A stretch of 64,000 nt of DNA from Rhabditoides inermis (lineage: Eukaryota; Nematoda; Chromadorea; Rhabditida; Rhabditidae). Every line of letters begins with the position of its first letter. The stretch's first letter is position 1. A program made the position numbers and the translations under genes. This document shows positions 14,545 through 26,472 of the stretch, piece after piece. Where the stretch lies: positions 294,001 through 358,000 of the forward strand of contig CAWZYM010000020.1 in the NCBI GenBank assembly GCA_963966185.1, in the 5' to 3' direction. The notes under the pieces were generated by a model. That model was not told the origin of the DNA. It worked only from the letters and a program-made list of their open reading frames with translations, and made no database searches.

Positions 14545-14678
14545 ACTCTCTCACGCACCATGTTACAGGCTATCTGAACTCGGCGCTTAACCCCATCATC
14601 TACACGGTGTTCTCGCAAGACTTCCGCAACGCGTTCAAGCGCATAGTCAAACGGCTGTGCTTCATTCGAGAGTACTGA
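8576..14678 (+). CDS. Biogenic amine (serotonin-type) G protein-coupled receptor, 9 exons
   Basis: Rhodopsin-family receptor, probably for serotonin or a related amine, in the plasma membrane. Exons as read: 8576-8755, 9603-9751, 10983-11120, 11210-11264, 12686-12771, 12865-13054, 13155-13257, 14269-14493, 14569-14678. Phases agree at every junction and give about 411 residues. TM1 has GNLLVILA and TM2 has SLAVADL. TM3 reads [15 protein letters not shown] and ends in DRYW, so the amine-binding Asp and the DRY motif are present. TM5 has FYIPL, TM6 has CWTPFF and TM7 has NSALNPIIY. These match 5-HT1/5-HT7-like receptors better than muscarinic ones. Start: ATG at 8576, just after a plausible acceptor at 8563, so an upstream 5' untranslated exon is possible. 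The N-terminus is very short (about 10 residues before TM1). Intron 3 appears to use a GC donor. The third loop contains a GA-repeat segment of uncertain splicing. The exact ligand cannot be told from sequence. Confidence 0.88.
8756..9602 (+). repeat. Receptor intron 1 packed with CT and GA tracts
   Basis: The donor GTGAGT at 8756 runs directly into a (CT)n tract. A (CTCTCTCCCCC)-type array follows at about 8927-9038, GA tracts at about 9139-9192 and 9312-9353, and a CT-rich acceptor-side tract at about 9540-9590. The CT tract lies only a few bases from the splice donor. Confidence 0.75.
9874..9967 (+). repeat. 47-bp direct duplication carrying CRE-like TGACGTCA
   Basis: Two adjacent 47-bp copies start at 9874 and 9921 inside receptor intron 2. 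Each begins with the 8-bp palindrome TGACGTCA, the consensus of CREB/ATF sites, followed by AATTACGTC, which adds an ACGTC half-site. The duplication is visible directly; regulatory function is inferred. Confidence 0.75.
12772..12864 (+). repeat. In-frame 93-nt GA-repeat segment: short intron or retained coding tract
   Basis: Between AAGAAGAG at 12771 and the acceptor-like TTTTCTAG ending at 12864 lie 93 nt, mostly (GA)n. The length is a multiple of three and the frame is open, so both spliced and unspliced products stay in frame. Unspliced, it adds about 31 Arg/Glu-rich residues to the third intracellular loop. The donor GTTCGC is weak; the acceptor is good. Confidence 0.6.
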
Positions 14679-14781
14679 TCTACCGCTGATCTACCCCGGG
14701 CCGCGAGCGAGCGCGACTTTCCCTGTGATTGCTGCTCCCTTTGTTTCGATTGCCAGTCTCTCCCCACACTCTCTCGATTCG

Positions 14782-14819
<38 letters not shown>

Positions 14820-14901
14820 GACGGGTCTCTCCAGTACATGTTGTGTTTTGTTCCCCCATACGCGACGACAATGCATGTTTCAATGTTACACACAAATACG
14901 A

Positions 14902-14907
14902 AATAAA
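14902..14907 (+). promoter_or_regulatory. Candidate poly(A) signal AATAAA of the receptor gene
   Basis: AATAAA lies about 225 nt downstream of the receptor stop codon at 14676-14678, after a CT tract at about 14785-14817. It is the first canonical hexamer after the stop. It is plausible but unproven as the 3' end signal. Confidence 0.5.
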
Positions 14908-15271
14908 TTCTATTACCCGGTCGTTGAGACTCCTTTCTTCGTTCCTCTGGTGGAAGATGCCAAGTCAAAAACACTCCGCAAATAGCGCTCTCCACAAATA
15001 ACACAGCTAATCAAAAATACATTCTGAGAGCGAGACGTGCTTACATAACGAGTAGCATCATTTACAAAGTGCTGAAGGTATCACAACACATGACTCTTAC
15101 AGTACTCCCTGAATGAACACACACACACTCATTACTGCTAACAGGTACAACTAATATCCTTGATGAGAGTTTTTCTGTTGCTTTGACGACTAGGTAATAT
15201 GATTAGAGGGTGAAGGGACTAGTAAGGAAGTAAGACTGTAAAAAAACTTTGCAATTTTCTCTGTCTTGGGT

Positions 15272-15305
15272 TTGGGAGGATTGGTCCTAGGACCAATCCT
15301 CCCAA
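15272..15305. repeat. Perfect 34-bp palindrome
   Basis: The sequence is a perfect inverted repeat with no spacer, centred on CCTAGG, with 17-bp arms starting TTGGGAGGATTGG. It lies in the intergenic DNA between the receptor and afadin genes, which converge here. Confidence 0.9.
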
Positions 15306-15628
15306 GTGTGTGCACATATACCAACATTCTGCATGCATTAGCACACTGGTCACGAGTGCTCCACCAAACCACCATCCAATATGCTCCCTATCATACGCCT
15401 CTCTCTTCCCCTCTCTCTCTCTCTCTCTCTCTCTCTCGGTCCAGAGACCAGAGGAGCAGGAGCAGATGCAGGAGGATCAGCGGACAGAAATACACCCTCG
15501 ATTGCCCTCGTTGCCCCCTCTAGGGAACATGAAATGTCATCGGCCCTGTAGTAAATATGCTTATTCTGCAAGTTGCACAAGAAGCGCGCGAGCTTTGGTT
15601 AGACAGATTGAGTGATGTTTGAGTGTGT

Positions 15629-15790
15629 GAGAAGAGAGGGGAAGAGAGGAGAAGAGAGGGGAAGAGAGGAGAAGAGGGGAGAAGAAAGGAGAAGAGAGGA
15701 GAAGAGAGGAGAAGAGAGGAGGAGGAGGAGGAGGAGGAGGAGGAGGAGAGAGAGAGAGAGAGGGGGGGGGGGGAAGCGGGAGATGGAGAC
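15629..15790 (+). repeat. Purine-only tract of about 160 nt
   Basis: An almost unbroken A/G run: imperfect GAAGAGAGGA units, then (GGA)n, (GA)n and a G run of about 12. Such homopurine tracts can form triplex DNA in vitro. Open frames across it are low-complexity Arg/Glu and are not counted as genes. Confidence 0.85.
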
Positions 15791-15895
15791 AGATAGAGAC
15801 CGAGTACAGAGAGTGATGATGAGGTAAGGGATTTACTCGTCGATGTCACTTCGTGCACGTAAAATGGGGGGAAAAAAGCAAAATGGGGGCAAAAG

Positions 15896-15978
15896 TATAT
15901 TGCTACACACTATTGCTACATATATCTACAAGCCAGGAGGGATCCTGCCTTGTAGATATATGTAGCAATAGTGTGTAG

Positions 15979-15985
<7 letters not shown>
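15896..15985. repeat. Long perfect hairpin, arms about 37 bp
   Basis: Arm 1 (15896-15932) contains CACACTATTGCTACATATAT; arm 2 (15949-15985) is its reverse complement. The 16-nt spacer has a BamHI-like GGATCC core. It sits against a (TA)n tract and resembles a foldback element or the tip of a palindromic transposon. Confidence 0.9.

Positions 15986-16056
<71 letters not shown>
15982..16056. repeat. (TA)n microsatellite
   Basis: About 37 TA units followed by a GTGTGTAGCAAT sequence, which is a third short copy of the end of the neighbouring hairpin arm. The hairpin motif therefore brackets the TA tract. Confidence 0.9.
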
Positions 16057-16064
<8 letters not shown>

Positions 16065-16362
16065 AGCAATAGCGATATTTATCTGGTTAAAACTCAAGTC
16101 AAACGTCAGTCACAATTAATACAAAATGAGAATATACACATTCATCAACTGTTCTGTAAAACGATTGCAAACTGTCAACATGGTCAATGAGAAACTGCAA
16201 GACACAGACAAAAACACAAAACACACCGAGGGAAATGTATAATGAGCAGACAATACGATAGAATGTAGTGTGAGTAGTGAAACTATGTACGAACGGCAGT
16301 GAGCACCACTGGGGGTGAAATCACGTAGGTGTGGATCAATCGATATTATAGATCGATGTCCA

Positions 16363-19300
16363 TCAGTCGTGTTCGATCTGTCGCTGCGCACTCGACTCCT
16401 TGAATCGATCCTTCGGAGTGTGCTCTCCGATCTGAGTCGCGAAGAGACGCATCTTGTCACGGAAGCCAAGGCGCGCACCGTCCTGCTGGAATAGAGGGAG
16501 TGAGAGAGAGAGAGAGAAGGAGAGAGAAGAGAGAGAGAGAAAGAGAGAGAGGAGAGAGAGAGAGAGGAGAGAGAGAGAGGAGAGAGAGAGAGAGAGGAGA
16601 GGAGAGAGAGACTCGCCGTGGGTGTCGTCTGATTCGCCTGGATCTCGTTGAGTCGCCGCGTGCGCGGATCCCTGTACACCTCCTGGGCGCCCACGATCTG
16701 ACAGCACAAATTGAACTATAGTCGCCGCCTGGTGGATAGTTTATGTTATTGCCAGCCGGGGACAGTTGGCGAAACTCAGTTGCGAGCGAGAGAGGCCAGA
16801 CAGCGCGGGCAAATGGTCGAGTGTCGCGCGGCCTCTTTGATTCGCATGCCGGTTTCTTTGATCGATATTGTCGTTTGAAAGCGCGCGCTTGGGTCTCCTC
16901 GCGACTAGAAGGTAGATCGAATGCGACTAGAGGGTCGATCGATTTTCTACCGTAATCTGGCGAACTATCTCCAAGAATAATATTATATACTATCATCTGA
17001 GAAAGAGAGACAGAGACAGAGACAAATCCCCCTCTCACCGCCGGTCCGTGGTCGTCGCTCTCCCTGCGGTGCTCGTCGCTGTCCCTGGAGAACTGTACTT
17101 GCTTCCTGGGTGAGGCTGCCCGCAGCCGGCTGTCGATGGCCCCGGCGGGTGATGGGACGGGGTAGTTCTCCCTGGCAGACGAGGGCGGCGAGCGACTCGC
17201 GTCCAACACAACGTCGTCGATCACCGTCTCTGTCCTGCGCAGCATGTACCACATCAGTCGCCTCACATCTCACACTAATGCTCCAACACATTGTCTCTAA
17301 CTGTCTGCCTCTCTACGTTATGGGAGTTGACTCTCCTTATTCTTCTGCTCTACGTTGCAGGTACTTGTATATATCCCCCCCTCCCCCCACCTTCTCGTGC
17401 TCAGATCGAGCAGCTGTCTGTACCGCATCCGCTCCTCGGCGCTCAGATCCATCGACGAATCCAGCCGGTCCAACTCCTCCTCCATCTCGGCACGGGACTG
17501 CAAACAAACACGTAAATGTAAACAAACAACAACTCACCATGACAATTTGCGTGGCGGTCTCGAGCGCGCGCAGCTCTCCGTCCATATCATGTCTCTGCTG
17601 CTGGTGTGGCTTGGCTACCGAGGAGAGGCCGGACGCCGACGAGAGACCCGCCTGTGCGAACACCTAGACACTCATAAAGGTAATCGAATCAACAAACAAA
17701 ACTATCTGAATGAACACCTCAACGTACTAGTTCACAACAAGCATCTCTCTAATCTATTAGCAAACATAAAATACGCGTTAGTACCGTCGGCACTGCGCCC
17801 TGCATCACTCCGAATGTCGTCGTCTGGCGAGCCGACTGCTGATGATGATCAGCCGAGCGATCAGCTGATCGGTCAGCTGTTGGCACGTGATCAGCGGCGG
17901 CGGGCACGACGCGCTCCTCGATCACTACCCGGTACTGACCCTCCTCCGACGGTCGGGGCTCCTGATGTTATCAGTCACACTCACACAGCTAGAGTTACAG
18001 GGTTACAGCAAACAGTGAGAGGAGAGTGACATGTGAGTATTGCTCACCCTCGGACTCCTCATCGACTCGTACGTCTGGTACGTGGGCAGGGCGTGTTGCG
18101 GCGAACGCTGCTGCTGCGGCTGCTGCTGTTGCATGGGCACAAACGCCGAGTTGCGTCTCTCCGGGAACCCACTACCAGGCTGCTCGCGGGGAGAGCTCTG
18201 CGCCAGCGGAGACGACAAATCAGACTAAAGGGGGAATCATGCGGGGGAAGAGATCACACACAAGCAACTCATATGCAACACACCCACCGCCCGATACGTC
18301 TGTCCATTCTGCGGGTGGTAGCCGGAAGTGGTGGGAGTGGGCTGGGCAGGTGCTGGCATGCCGACCGGGTCGCGCAGACTGACCACACTGGGCGGGCGGT
18401 AGATGGACGAGGCGGGAGAGTGCGCGCGGCGCAGCGAAGACGGAGACGCGCACGGACGTCCCGGCTGGATGACGGTGGGGCGGGTGCTGGCTGAGCGGTA
18501 GTGCGCGGGCAGCTGGTGCCCGCTCTGCTGGCGCTCACCCAGCACCGAGCCCGTCAGCGCGCGCTGCTGAGCCATCTGAAACAAGGACTGCTCTCTCTCC
18601 CTCTCTCTCTCCACTCACGCTCTCCTGATGCAGATCACTGGCGGACGCACTCCTCACATGTCTCTGTTGACCCATCGGCTGTTGCTGAGGCTGGGCTGGC
18701 GGGAGCACAAAGGCGGACGAACGAGGCGGGGCTGAACATACGATCATAGACCACGCCCAGTTAGACCCCGCCCACTCACGTCTCTGCTCATAGCGCACGT
18801 TCTGCTGCTGGTTCGTGTGCAGCGGCAGCTGCTGATAGTGGCTGTTCGTGGACATTGACGGCGAGGGAGGAACACGCGAAGCTCCGCCCATCGAAGCCCC
18901 GCCCACCACACTGCCGCCAATCGACGAGGTGCTCGCGCCAATCGCATATGCGGGTGGAACGCGATGCGAGAGCGAGGGAGTTCCCTGCTCGGACTGAAAC
19001 AAGGGAGGTGATAATCCTATCTTTCTTCTCTCTCTCTCTCTTCCTCTCTCGCATACCGGTGTGGGCTGACAAAGCCATGTGGCGAGTCCGTTGCTGAGTG
19101 CCGCTCCCTTTCTCACTTCCAGGTGCACTTCGGGACCGCTTCGGCCCATGTGACCCGCAGCCCTGCAAATCAATTGATGATAATAATAATAAAGAATCGA
19201 AATCACTCGATATCAAAACTATCTAAAAAAGAGAGAAAGGAACTCACTGTTCCTGGCTGATTCCGATGAGGGGTATGCCGTTGACGGAGAGTAGCTGATC

Positions 19301-22300
19301 GCCTGCCGACAGACGTCCGTCGACCGCCGCCGGAGTACCATCCACCACCTTCTTCACGTAGATGCCCACCTCACGGTCGCCCACACCCTGAAAGACAGAG
19401 AGGTGGAGGAGGAGGAGAAAGAGGAGGAGGAGGAGAAGGTGGAGGAGGAGGAGGAGAAGGTGGGGGAGGGGGGGAGGAGGAGGAGGAGGAGAAGGAGTAG
19501 GAGGAGGAGAAGGAGGAGCAGCCGCAACACTTACAATCGGTCGTCGCGTGACACAGATGAGCATAGTTCTCGCTCGCTCGATACACAATAACAGGCGCAC
19601 ACACACACACAGTGCGCACTGCGCGATCCCTATCTACATCCACGCCCACAGCCCACAGGCCGCCGCACCCTCCGCGAGATTACATCCCGCAGTTATTCCA
19701 CCCATTTCAATCAACCTGTCGCATGAACCCCCGCTCTCTCACCTGTGCCGCCACGATACTCAGTCCGATTCCTCCGCCCGCACCTCGCCGCAACACCACT
19801 CGAACGATCTCGGACGAGCCGGCCGCCTGGAAGAGAATGGAATATGCAAATGTACGTATCAACAAACTCAAAAATGTGGTCTCTGGTCCAGTGGAAATCA
19901 GCAACGCTAAAGGTGCGGTCAGTCTCTTCGAAACAGCCCCTTCAAAACGCCTTCGGAACAGGCTGTTTGGTCGTGTTTCGAAGGCGTTTCAGTATCGAAG
20001 GGAGTTTCGAAGAGACTGACCGGTCAGTATCGAAGGAAGTCAGTATCGAAGGGAGTTTCGAAGAGACTGACCGCTACTTAACAAACTGACCACGGTGCTG
20101 ACCGAGTGAAGGCTGGTGTTGGACGGGAGCTTGTGCGGTCGCTGAGGCTGCTGCGGCTGCTGTGTCTGCCGCGTTGACTGCTTCTCGGGCGCAGTCCACT
20201 CGTTGGGTGTGGTGGGTGTGTGGAGTGGGTGGGCGGGCATCGGAAGTGGCTGCCAGCCGGCGCTGTTCTCAGAGAGAGTCACCGAGTGACACAGACCTGC
20301 AACATTCGATCCTTACATCGCATATCTTACTGTATTCACCATAGATTAAACAAAACGACTCACCCTTCTCCTGAAGCGCGAAAAGGTACTGAACGAGTCC
20401 GTCCGGCGCGCCGCGCAGCTGCTCTGAAAACACGACGACGTAATCGTAAACGCAGTATATGACGCAAACAGATGTGAAGGAAAACTGTTTGCGATCACAT
20501 GTGATCTACGCTCCACACACGCCTCCACAAACACGTATCTCGCGCGCGCGCCTATCCCCAATTTTGGAGGATTGTCTCCCTCATCGTCTTCTTACACAAA
20601 CACACCAATACACACGAGGGGCGAATAGCAATGCGGAAATGCGGAAATAGCGTCACTCAATGTCGGCACATACTTCACGACGACAAACACAAATAATATA
20701 GATATATACAATAAAAGAAACCAAACCGAACCAACCAGCTGCGAAGCCGTCCCTCGGCATGATGAATGGGAGGCCAAGTCGCTGCTCCTCCTCCAGCTTC
20801 AACTCACGGCTGTCCTGCAAGCAATACACCTTACACACTTGTCCTGAAGTCCTGACTAATTCAATATACGGGACTTTGACACTATTATGTAACAGAGTTG
20901 ATACATCTAGATCGTCGTTGACAAGTGCCTCTCTGTTCTTCTTACCTGCACAGTGGTCTCATCGGCCTGTCTCTCCGCCAGTCCAATGACCCGCGCGGCC
21001 GCCTCCGAAGACACGCGTTCCGCATCCGACAAAGGCACAAAGTGCTCCAGAAGGTAGCGCACCTAAACAACAACATAAATAAACAAGTAAACAACACACA
21101 CCTGCAGGCTGTTGAGCTTGTAGCAAGTTGCACCCATAGCGGCGACGTCGTCCTTGTTGGCTGCGAGTAGGAGGGCGGCCTGGTGGGCAGTGTCCAGATG
21201 GCACTCGGCAGCCAGCTCCAGACCCCTCTGCTCCGCCCAGCCACGCACGCGCGACAGACGGGACAGCAGCAGACGGCCCGTAGAAGAGGAGACGCGCACT
21301 GCCTGCAATGTCGGCGGTATTGCGGCAGAGTACAGATAAAGTACGATACTACTGTATGCTTCACATACCATCATGATTGTGTTGTCATATTCAGATATAA
21401 CGATTTCGGATAAACGATTGATTGATTGATTGATACAATACCACAATCAAGAGAAGGAAGCGAATAGCAAACGACAGCATACCTGCCGACTCTTGCCAAT
21501 CAGTGCTCCAAAGAGGGTGGCATTGACAGTGTGGAGTAGCTGGCTGGCGAGCTGGATGGTGAGGGCGGCGTTGAGTCGCCACTGGCGGGCAGACCGCAGA
21601 CACTCGTCCAGCACACCGATCACGTCTCCTGCAGGGGGGGGGGGTGAGAGAGAGAGAGAGAGAGAGGGGGGGGGAGAGAGAGACTGACTGGTGGCGTCGT
21701 CGTCGCTGAGTGCCTCCTCGAAGATGACGTCGGACGCGGCGGCGACTGGCTCGGCCAGAACCACCACCAGACGACTAAAACATAGCAACGTCAACTCCAA
21801 GCTTAAAACAACCCAATCAATAACAACAATCATGGAAGTGTGTGTGACTGACCGAAAGAGTCTCTCAACCGCCGCGACCAAGGCAGCGACCCCGCCCGCC
21901 TGTCCGAGATCCGCGTCCCTCCCCACAAGGAACGACAGCTCACTGCTGTTCGACAACCAGCACAACAGCTGCTCCCGAGAATCAGACTCCTGCAAGTCGA
22001 GCATGCACCAACCAATCAATCAATAATTGACTCACCTGCGCAATCTGTGTGACATGTGTGGCTATCCTCGTGATGAACTGCACGAGGTAGGGCTTGGAGT
22101 GTGCGAGGAAAGAGCGCAGAGCGAGGTAGAGGGAGAAGGCGGGCGAGAGACGGAACGACGACGAGGACGCCTCCTCCGCGCCTCGCGACACCACCTAAAC
22201 ACGTAAACAACAACAACAACAAGGCGGTCCCACCTCGACCAGGTAGTCCCATACTCGGTAGTCGCCAATCTGGAGGGCGATCGGCAGACCGCTCGCGTCC

Positions 22301-25003
22301 ATCGCCTCTTGTGTGGGAGGAGGGCGGGGCATGGAAGTGGGACGGGAAGGGACAGCAGCGCGGGTCGAACCAGACAGACTGAAGACAAAATGAATCGGTG
22401 AATGTGGCATGATTGAATTCGTTTTTCCCTATAGTTACACCCCTCCAGAGTTGTCCACCATACAAAGCAATCTGTCGTTGTGGTTCATGCAAGAACGGTT
22501 AGGACAGTTAGTGACGCACACAACTCAACACAAACAAACGCGTCATGCTCACAGCTTCTCCAGTGTGGCCGATGTGATGCTGCTCATAGAGTTCCATCGG
22601 GGCAGTGACCGGTGCTGGGGCGGGGCGTAGGGGGGCGGGGCTGGACGACCGATCGGCGTGCTCTGACTGGCTGGCTCTTCCACATCAAACGTTGTCTCCA
22701 GCTGACCCCGTCGCATTCTGTGAGTTGTGAGGTGCAAACAGAATAGTGAGTGAGTGAGTGAGTATAGTGAGCGGATACAAATAAAAACGCGCGGCGCGGT
22801 TCAATATCACAGCGGGATGAAATGTCAGTATAGGAAAGATGCAAGGCGGGGGTCAGTGAGTCATGCAATCCAAATATGGGCATGCAACACAGACAACCAT
22901 TCCCACGCCCGAAACGCTGAACGGGGAAATCGATCGAGACACGAAACGAGATGGAGCCGTACCAACCGGCTAGCATGCGCCGAACACATCGATATTTGCG
23001 CATCTCCTTATCACACACTGACAACAACTGATAGGACCACCCACGTGGCCACGCCCCTTTTGTGGGAGACTCACGTTGGCTGGAGGGACTGCGGACGCGC
23101 GTAGGTGGAGGAGGAGGAATGCGGATTGGCGGATTGGAAGCGACTCTGAAAGGGTGGGAATGGAAAACATGGAATACACAACAACACGACATGGACAGGG
23201 CGCGCAGTGGGCAGCCGGGAAGAGGCCAGGAGTGGTGAGAGGTTCGAGTGCCCCTCGCGAGAGAGAGAGCGAGAGAGAAAGAGAAAGAGAGAGAGAGAGA
23301 GACATCAGGTCTGTTTGTCTCTGCTCAATCCTCCATCACTCCATCTCTGATCGCTTCGAAAAAAAACTCAAATCTCCAAAACAGAGAGGGAAACGCACGT
23401 TGGCTAGGAATCGGAAGACGTTCGTCTCTCCGATGCGCAGCGTGTCTCCATCCGACAGAATCACAGTCTGCTCACAGCGACGATCGTTCACCTGTAAAAC
23501 AATACATAGGAAAACTGTAAACAAACTGTGAACAACAAAACAAACACACGTACCTCGAGTAGTGCCTGCTGGGTGCTGGGAGTGACGGTGACGACCCCGT
23601 CCATGAATGCAAGCACACAGTGCCTGCCCAGCACACCCCCGCCCGGCGGCAACTGGAAAATGATTGTGAGGAAAGACAACCACAAAAAGTGCAATAATAA
23701 CAAGACAATGTGAAAAATACTGACCAAGACGTTGTTGGCGGAGAAGTGTGCGAGTCGCGGGTCGCTGCCCACCTCCGTCACCCCATCCGACACACGCAGC
23801 TCCTGGCCGGCAGAGGAGACGAGCAGCGGAGCGACCGCCCCTCCCCCTCCTCCTCCCCCTCCCCCTCCACGGCCACTACTCGCTGTCGAGTGAGCGTACT
23901 CCTGGAAATAGAGAACGTGGAATCAGAATCAGAATATTTTTCTCAAATTAAACAGCACATTACAATTATGTAAATTACGGCAAGATTACGGTAAATTACA
24001 GTAATGAAACGCCTACTGCGATCTTTCTGTCGGTGTGGTACGTGGAAGACGAAAGATTATAGAATGGACAAACTGCACGTGCCTCATAGTCTCCTGCCCC
24101 GTTGACACTGTGCTGACTCTGCTGGAGCTGGAACGCCTGCTGGTTCTGCTGGTGCAGCGACGCAGAGTTGCTGAAGACGCCATCGTCACACCACGACACC
24201 ACAAGACACAGTACCGGTAGTGCGACTGGGGTCGTCGGCGGATGGCGAAGATGACGTCATCGGCGCGCGCGCGATTCGCCAGCTCCATCAGCGGGCACTC
24301 GTCGTCGGAGAGGACGCGCTCTCTGCAGAGGGGGAGTAGAGGAGCCAAACACAAAACACAGCGAGTGAATGGATGAGTAGGGTGTACCTGCTGATGGATT
24401 CCACTTGTCGCAAGTCGACCAAACTTCTTCTCTGATCCTCCGAGCGGGGATCCACTATCTAAAAACATTTGCTTGTAATCAATAAACAAAACCTAGCCAA
24501 AAAAGGCTTAAAGTTTTTTTTTCGGGTAAACAAATTCGTACGCATGACGCTAAATATTTACTAGACAGGAACGACGAGAGGAGCGGATCAAAGGGGCTGA
24601 AATCCGCTAAAGCCAGGACACAGCGCAATTGCGATTTCCACAGACGCGAATTAGCCAAGAGTAGCAAAGTGGGGCAGGGATCAAGAAATGGAGAGAGGAG
24701 AGAGAGGGGGGGGGGGGAGAAGGCGCGGTGACATGAACCCAGAAACGAGAAATGAAGAGGATCGCATGACCAAACTGGTACATATGAGGGAGGGATAGAG
24801 GCAACGGGTCACTCACCGACCACTCTAGCAAATTATAACGTGGGATGGGGAGACAATCGTGAAAGACGACGAAAACAAGACGGATATGCATAACATTTCA
24901 CGCGCTTCAACGAGCGAGCCAAAAAAGTCTATTAATGGAATGAGTACAGTTCGAGTAGTGGAGTGTGAATGAGCAAATGAAAGGACCGATAGGTGACCTC
25001 GGA

Positions 25004-25040
<37 letters not shown>

Positions 25041-25345
25041 GGGGGGGCGGCGGTTGCCAAATGTAATCCCACTCTCCCATCACACACCAACTGATCGCGC
25101 ACTATTGATAACACAACACAACCAGTCCAGCCATAGTATCAACACACACAATCACTCATTATCACACTTGCAACGAAGGGAGAGAGAATGTTGCAGATCA
25201 TCGATAAGAGCCACAATCCACAACATCAAAACACCATAGTATTCACCACACCTCGACCAGACAGAACTCGGCGGGGTCGTCGAGACCATACTTCTCCGCG
25301 GCTTCCGTCACGATCTGAGAAGCGCGGTCCCTGGAAGGAGGTGAT

Positions 25346-25384
<39 letters not shown>

Positions 25385-26472
25385 AGTTACTTGAGCGAGA
25401 CTAGGAGAGTGACGTAGGGTCGAGTGGGCACCAGCTCCCCTCCGTACACCTTCAGAGAACCACCTGAAAGATCATCTCTACATCTTCTCTCCCTCGCTCT
25501 CTCACCATGTCCAATGTTCTGCAGCTTCTGCTCCAGCTTCTTCTCCCTCCTCTTTTTCATCACCACCTCCGGATTAGAAATGGTGCGCGTGAACGTCGTA
25601 GGTGGCACCTGAGACAATCAAGCGAACAATCAATAATCAATCAATACAAAATCTAACCTGACGGTACAGCTCACTGCCCGCCCTGTCGAGCGGCTCCTCT
25701 CGTCCAGCGTTCACGGATACTGAGAATATGGTATAACGAGTGTATAATGCCTTGCGCATACCTATCTGGTGTTTCTTCTTCAGCTCCTTCTTCTTGTCGC
25801 GCTTCGAGTATCGCTTGCCGTTCCGCTCCATCTCACCCTCCTGCATGTCGTGCAGATGGAGCGCCTAGACCATCATTGAATTAGAATAAACAAACAAACA
25901 ACCGACCGCGATGTCGCCGTAGTTTGCCTTCTCCTTGCGCAGCAGGAAGCGTCCCTCCCGGTCGTCGCGGTGCCAGGTGAGCTGAACCAGCAGCGGCTTC
26001 TCCTCCTCCTCAAGACGACGCTCCTCCCCAGACTCGTGCACCTAATTTGCATAATCAAATCATAACAAACAATGGTAAACAAAAAAAGAAACCTCATAGA
26101 GGGAATAGTCCGGATCGGAGAGCATCTTGAGATCGGGTAGGAACTTCTCCACGAGGGCTTCGATCACGGCGCGAGTAGTGGCGGTGGAGGAGACGCGAAT
26201 GCACTTGGTTGACACCTGCATGCGTATTTCAACGTCAAACACGTGTACTCGCAAGCAACACAATCCCAGCAATGCCACCGCACCCACCTTCTCGCCGTCG
26301 TCTTGAAAATAGAAGCGCATCACGCCTTGAATCTCCAGGTCCTACAAGCACAATACATTAGTGAACATCGATTGATTCCTACCTCGGTGGGCTGAGAGAG
26401 GTGGAATAGGTCGAGTCGGTTCTCGTTCCATTGCTGCACCAGTGCGTGTAGCTGCTCCCGTTCGGTCAGCAT
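16363..26472 (-). CDS. AFDN: Afadin/canoe, junction scaffold (RA-RA-FHA-DIL-PDZ), about 40 exons
   Basis: Actin-linked adaptor of adherens junctions that binds Ras/Rap GTPases, nectins and actin. I read about 40 exons from 26384-26472 (start ATG 26472) down to 16363-16485 (stop 16363), about 1,640 residues; human l-afadin has about 1,820. RA1 (residues about 30-130) has GVMRFYFQD and KCIRVSSTATT. The linker has FTRTISNPEVVMK. RA2 (about 225-350) has LSDDECPL. FHA (about 400-485) has MDGVVTVTP and LSDGDTLRIGETNVFRF. DIL (about 510-895) has RLNAALTIQLASQLLH and RGLELAAECHL. PDZ (about 1010-1090) has GGGIGLSIVAA and GRLSAGDQLLSVNGIPLIG. The tail holds Q/P-rich sequence, a helix EELDRLDSSMDLSAEE, GAQEVYRDPR, and a last exon matching the human C-terminus. 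Chosen start: first Met, placing ENRLDLF 18 residues in, as in the family. Two introns appear to have GC donors, and a MITE lies in the intron next to exon 20091-20296. Boundaries may be off by a few bases. Confidence 0.93.
19915..20074. mobile_element. MITE-like palindromic element (GGTCAGTCTCTTC termini) in an afadin intron
   Basis: Ends are inverted copies of GCGGTCAGTCTCTTCGAAAC. A complete unit spans 19917-20021, and a second right-end segment (to 20074) repeats AGTATCGAAGG motifs. It lies in the intron between the PDZ-start exon (19743-19826) and exon 20091-20296, 16 nt from the donor. A second member of the family is at 45461-45564. No open frame is present. Confidence 0.75.
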
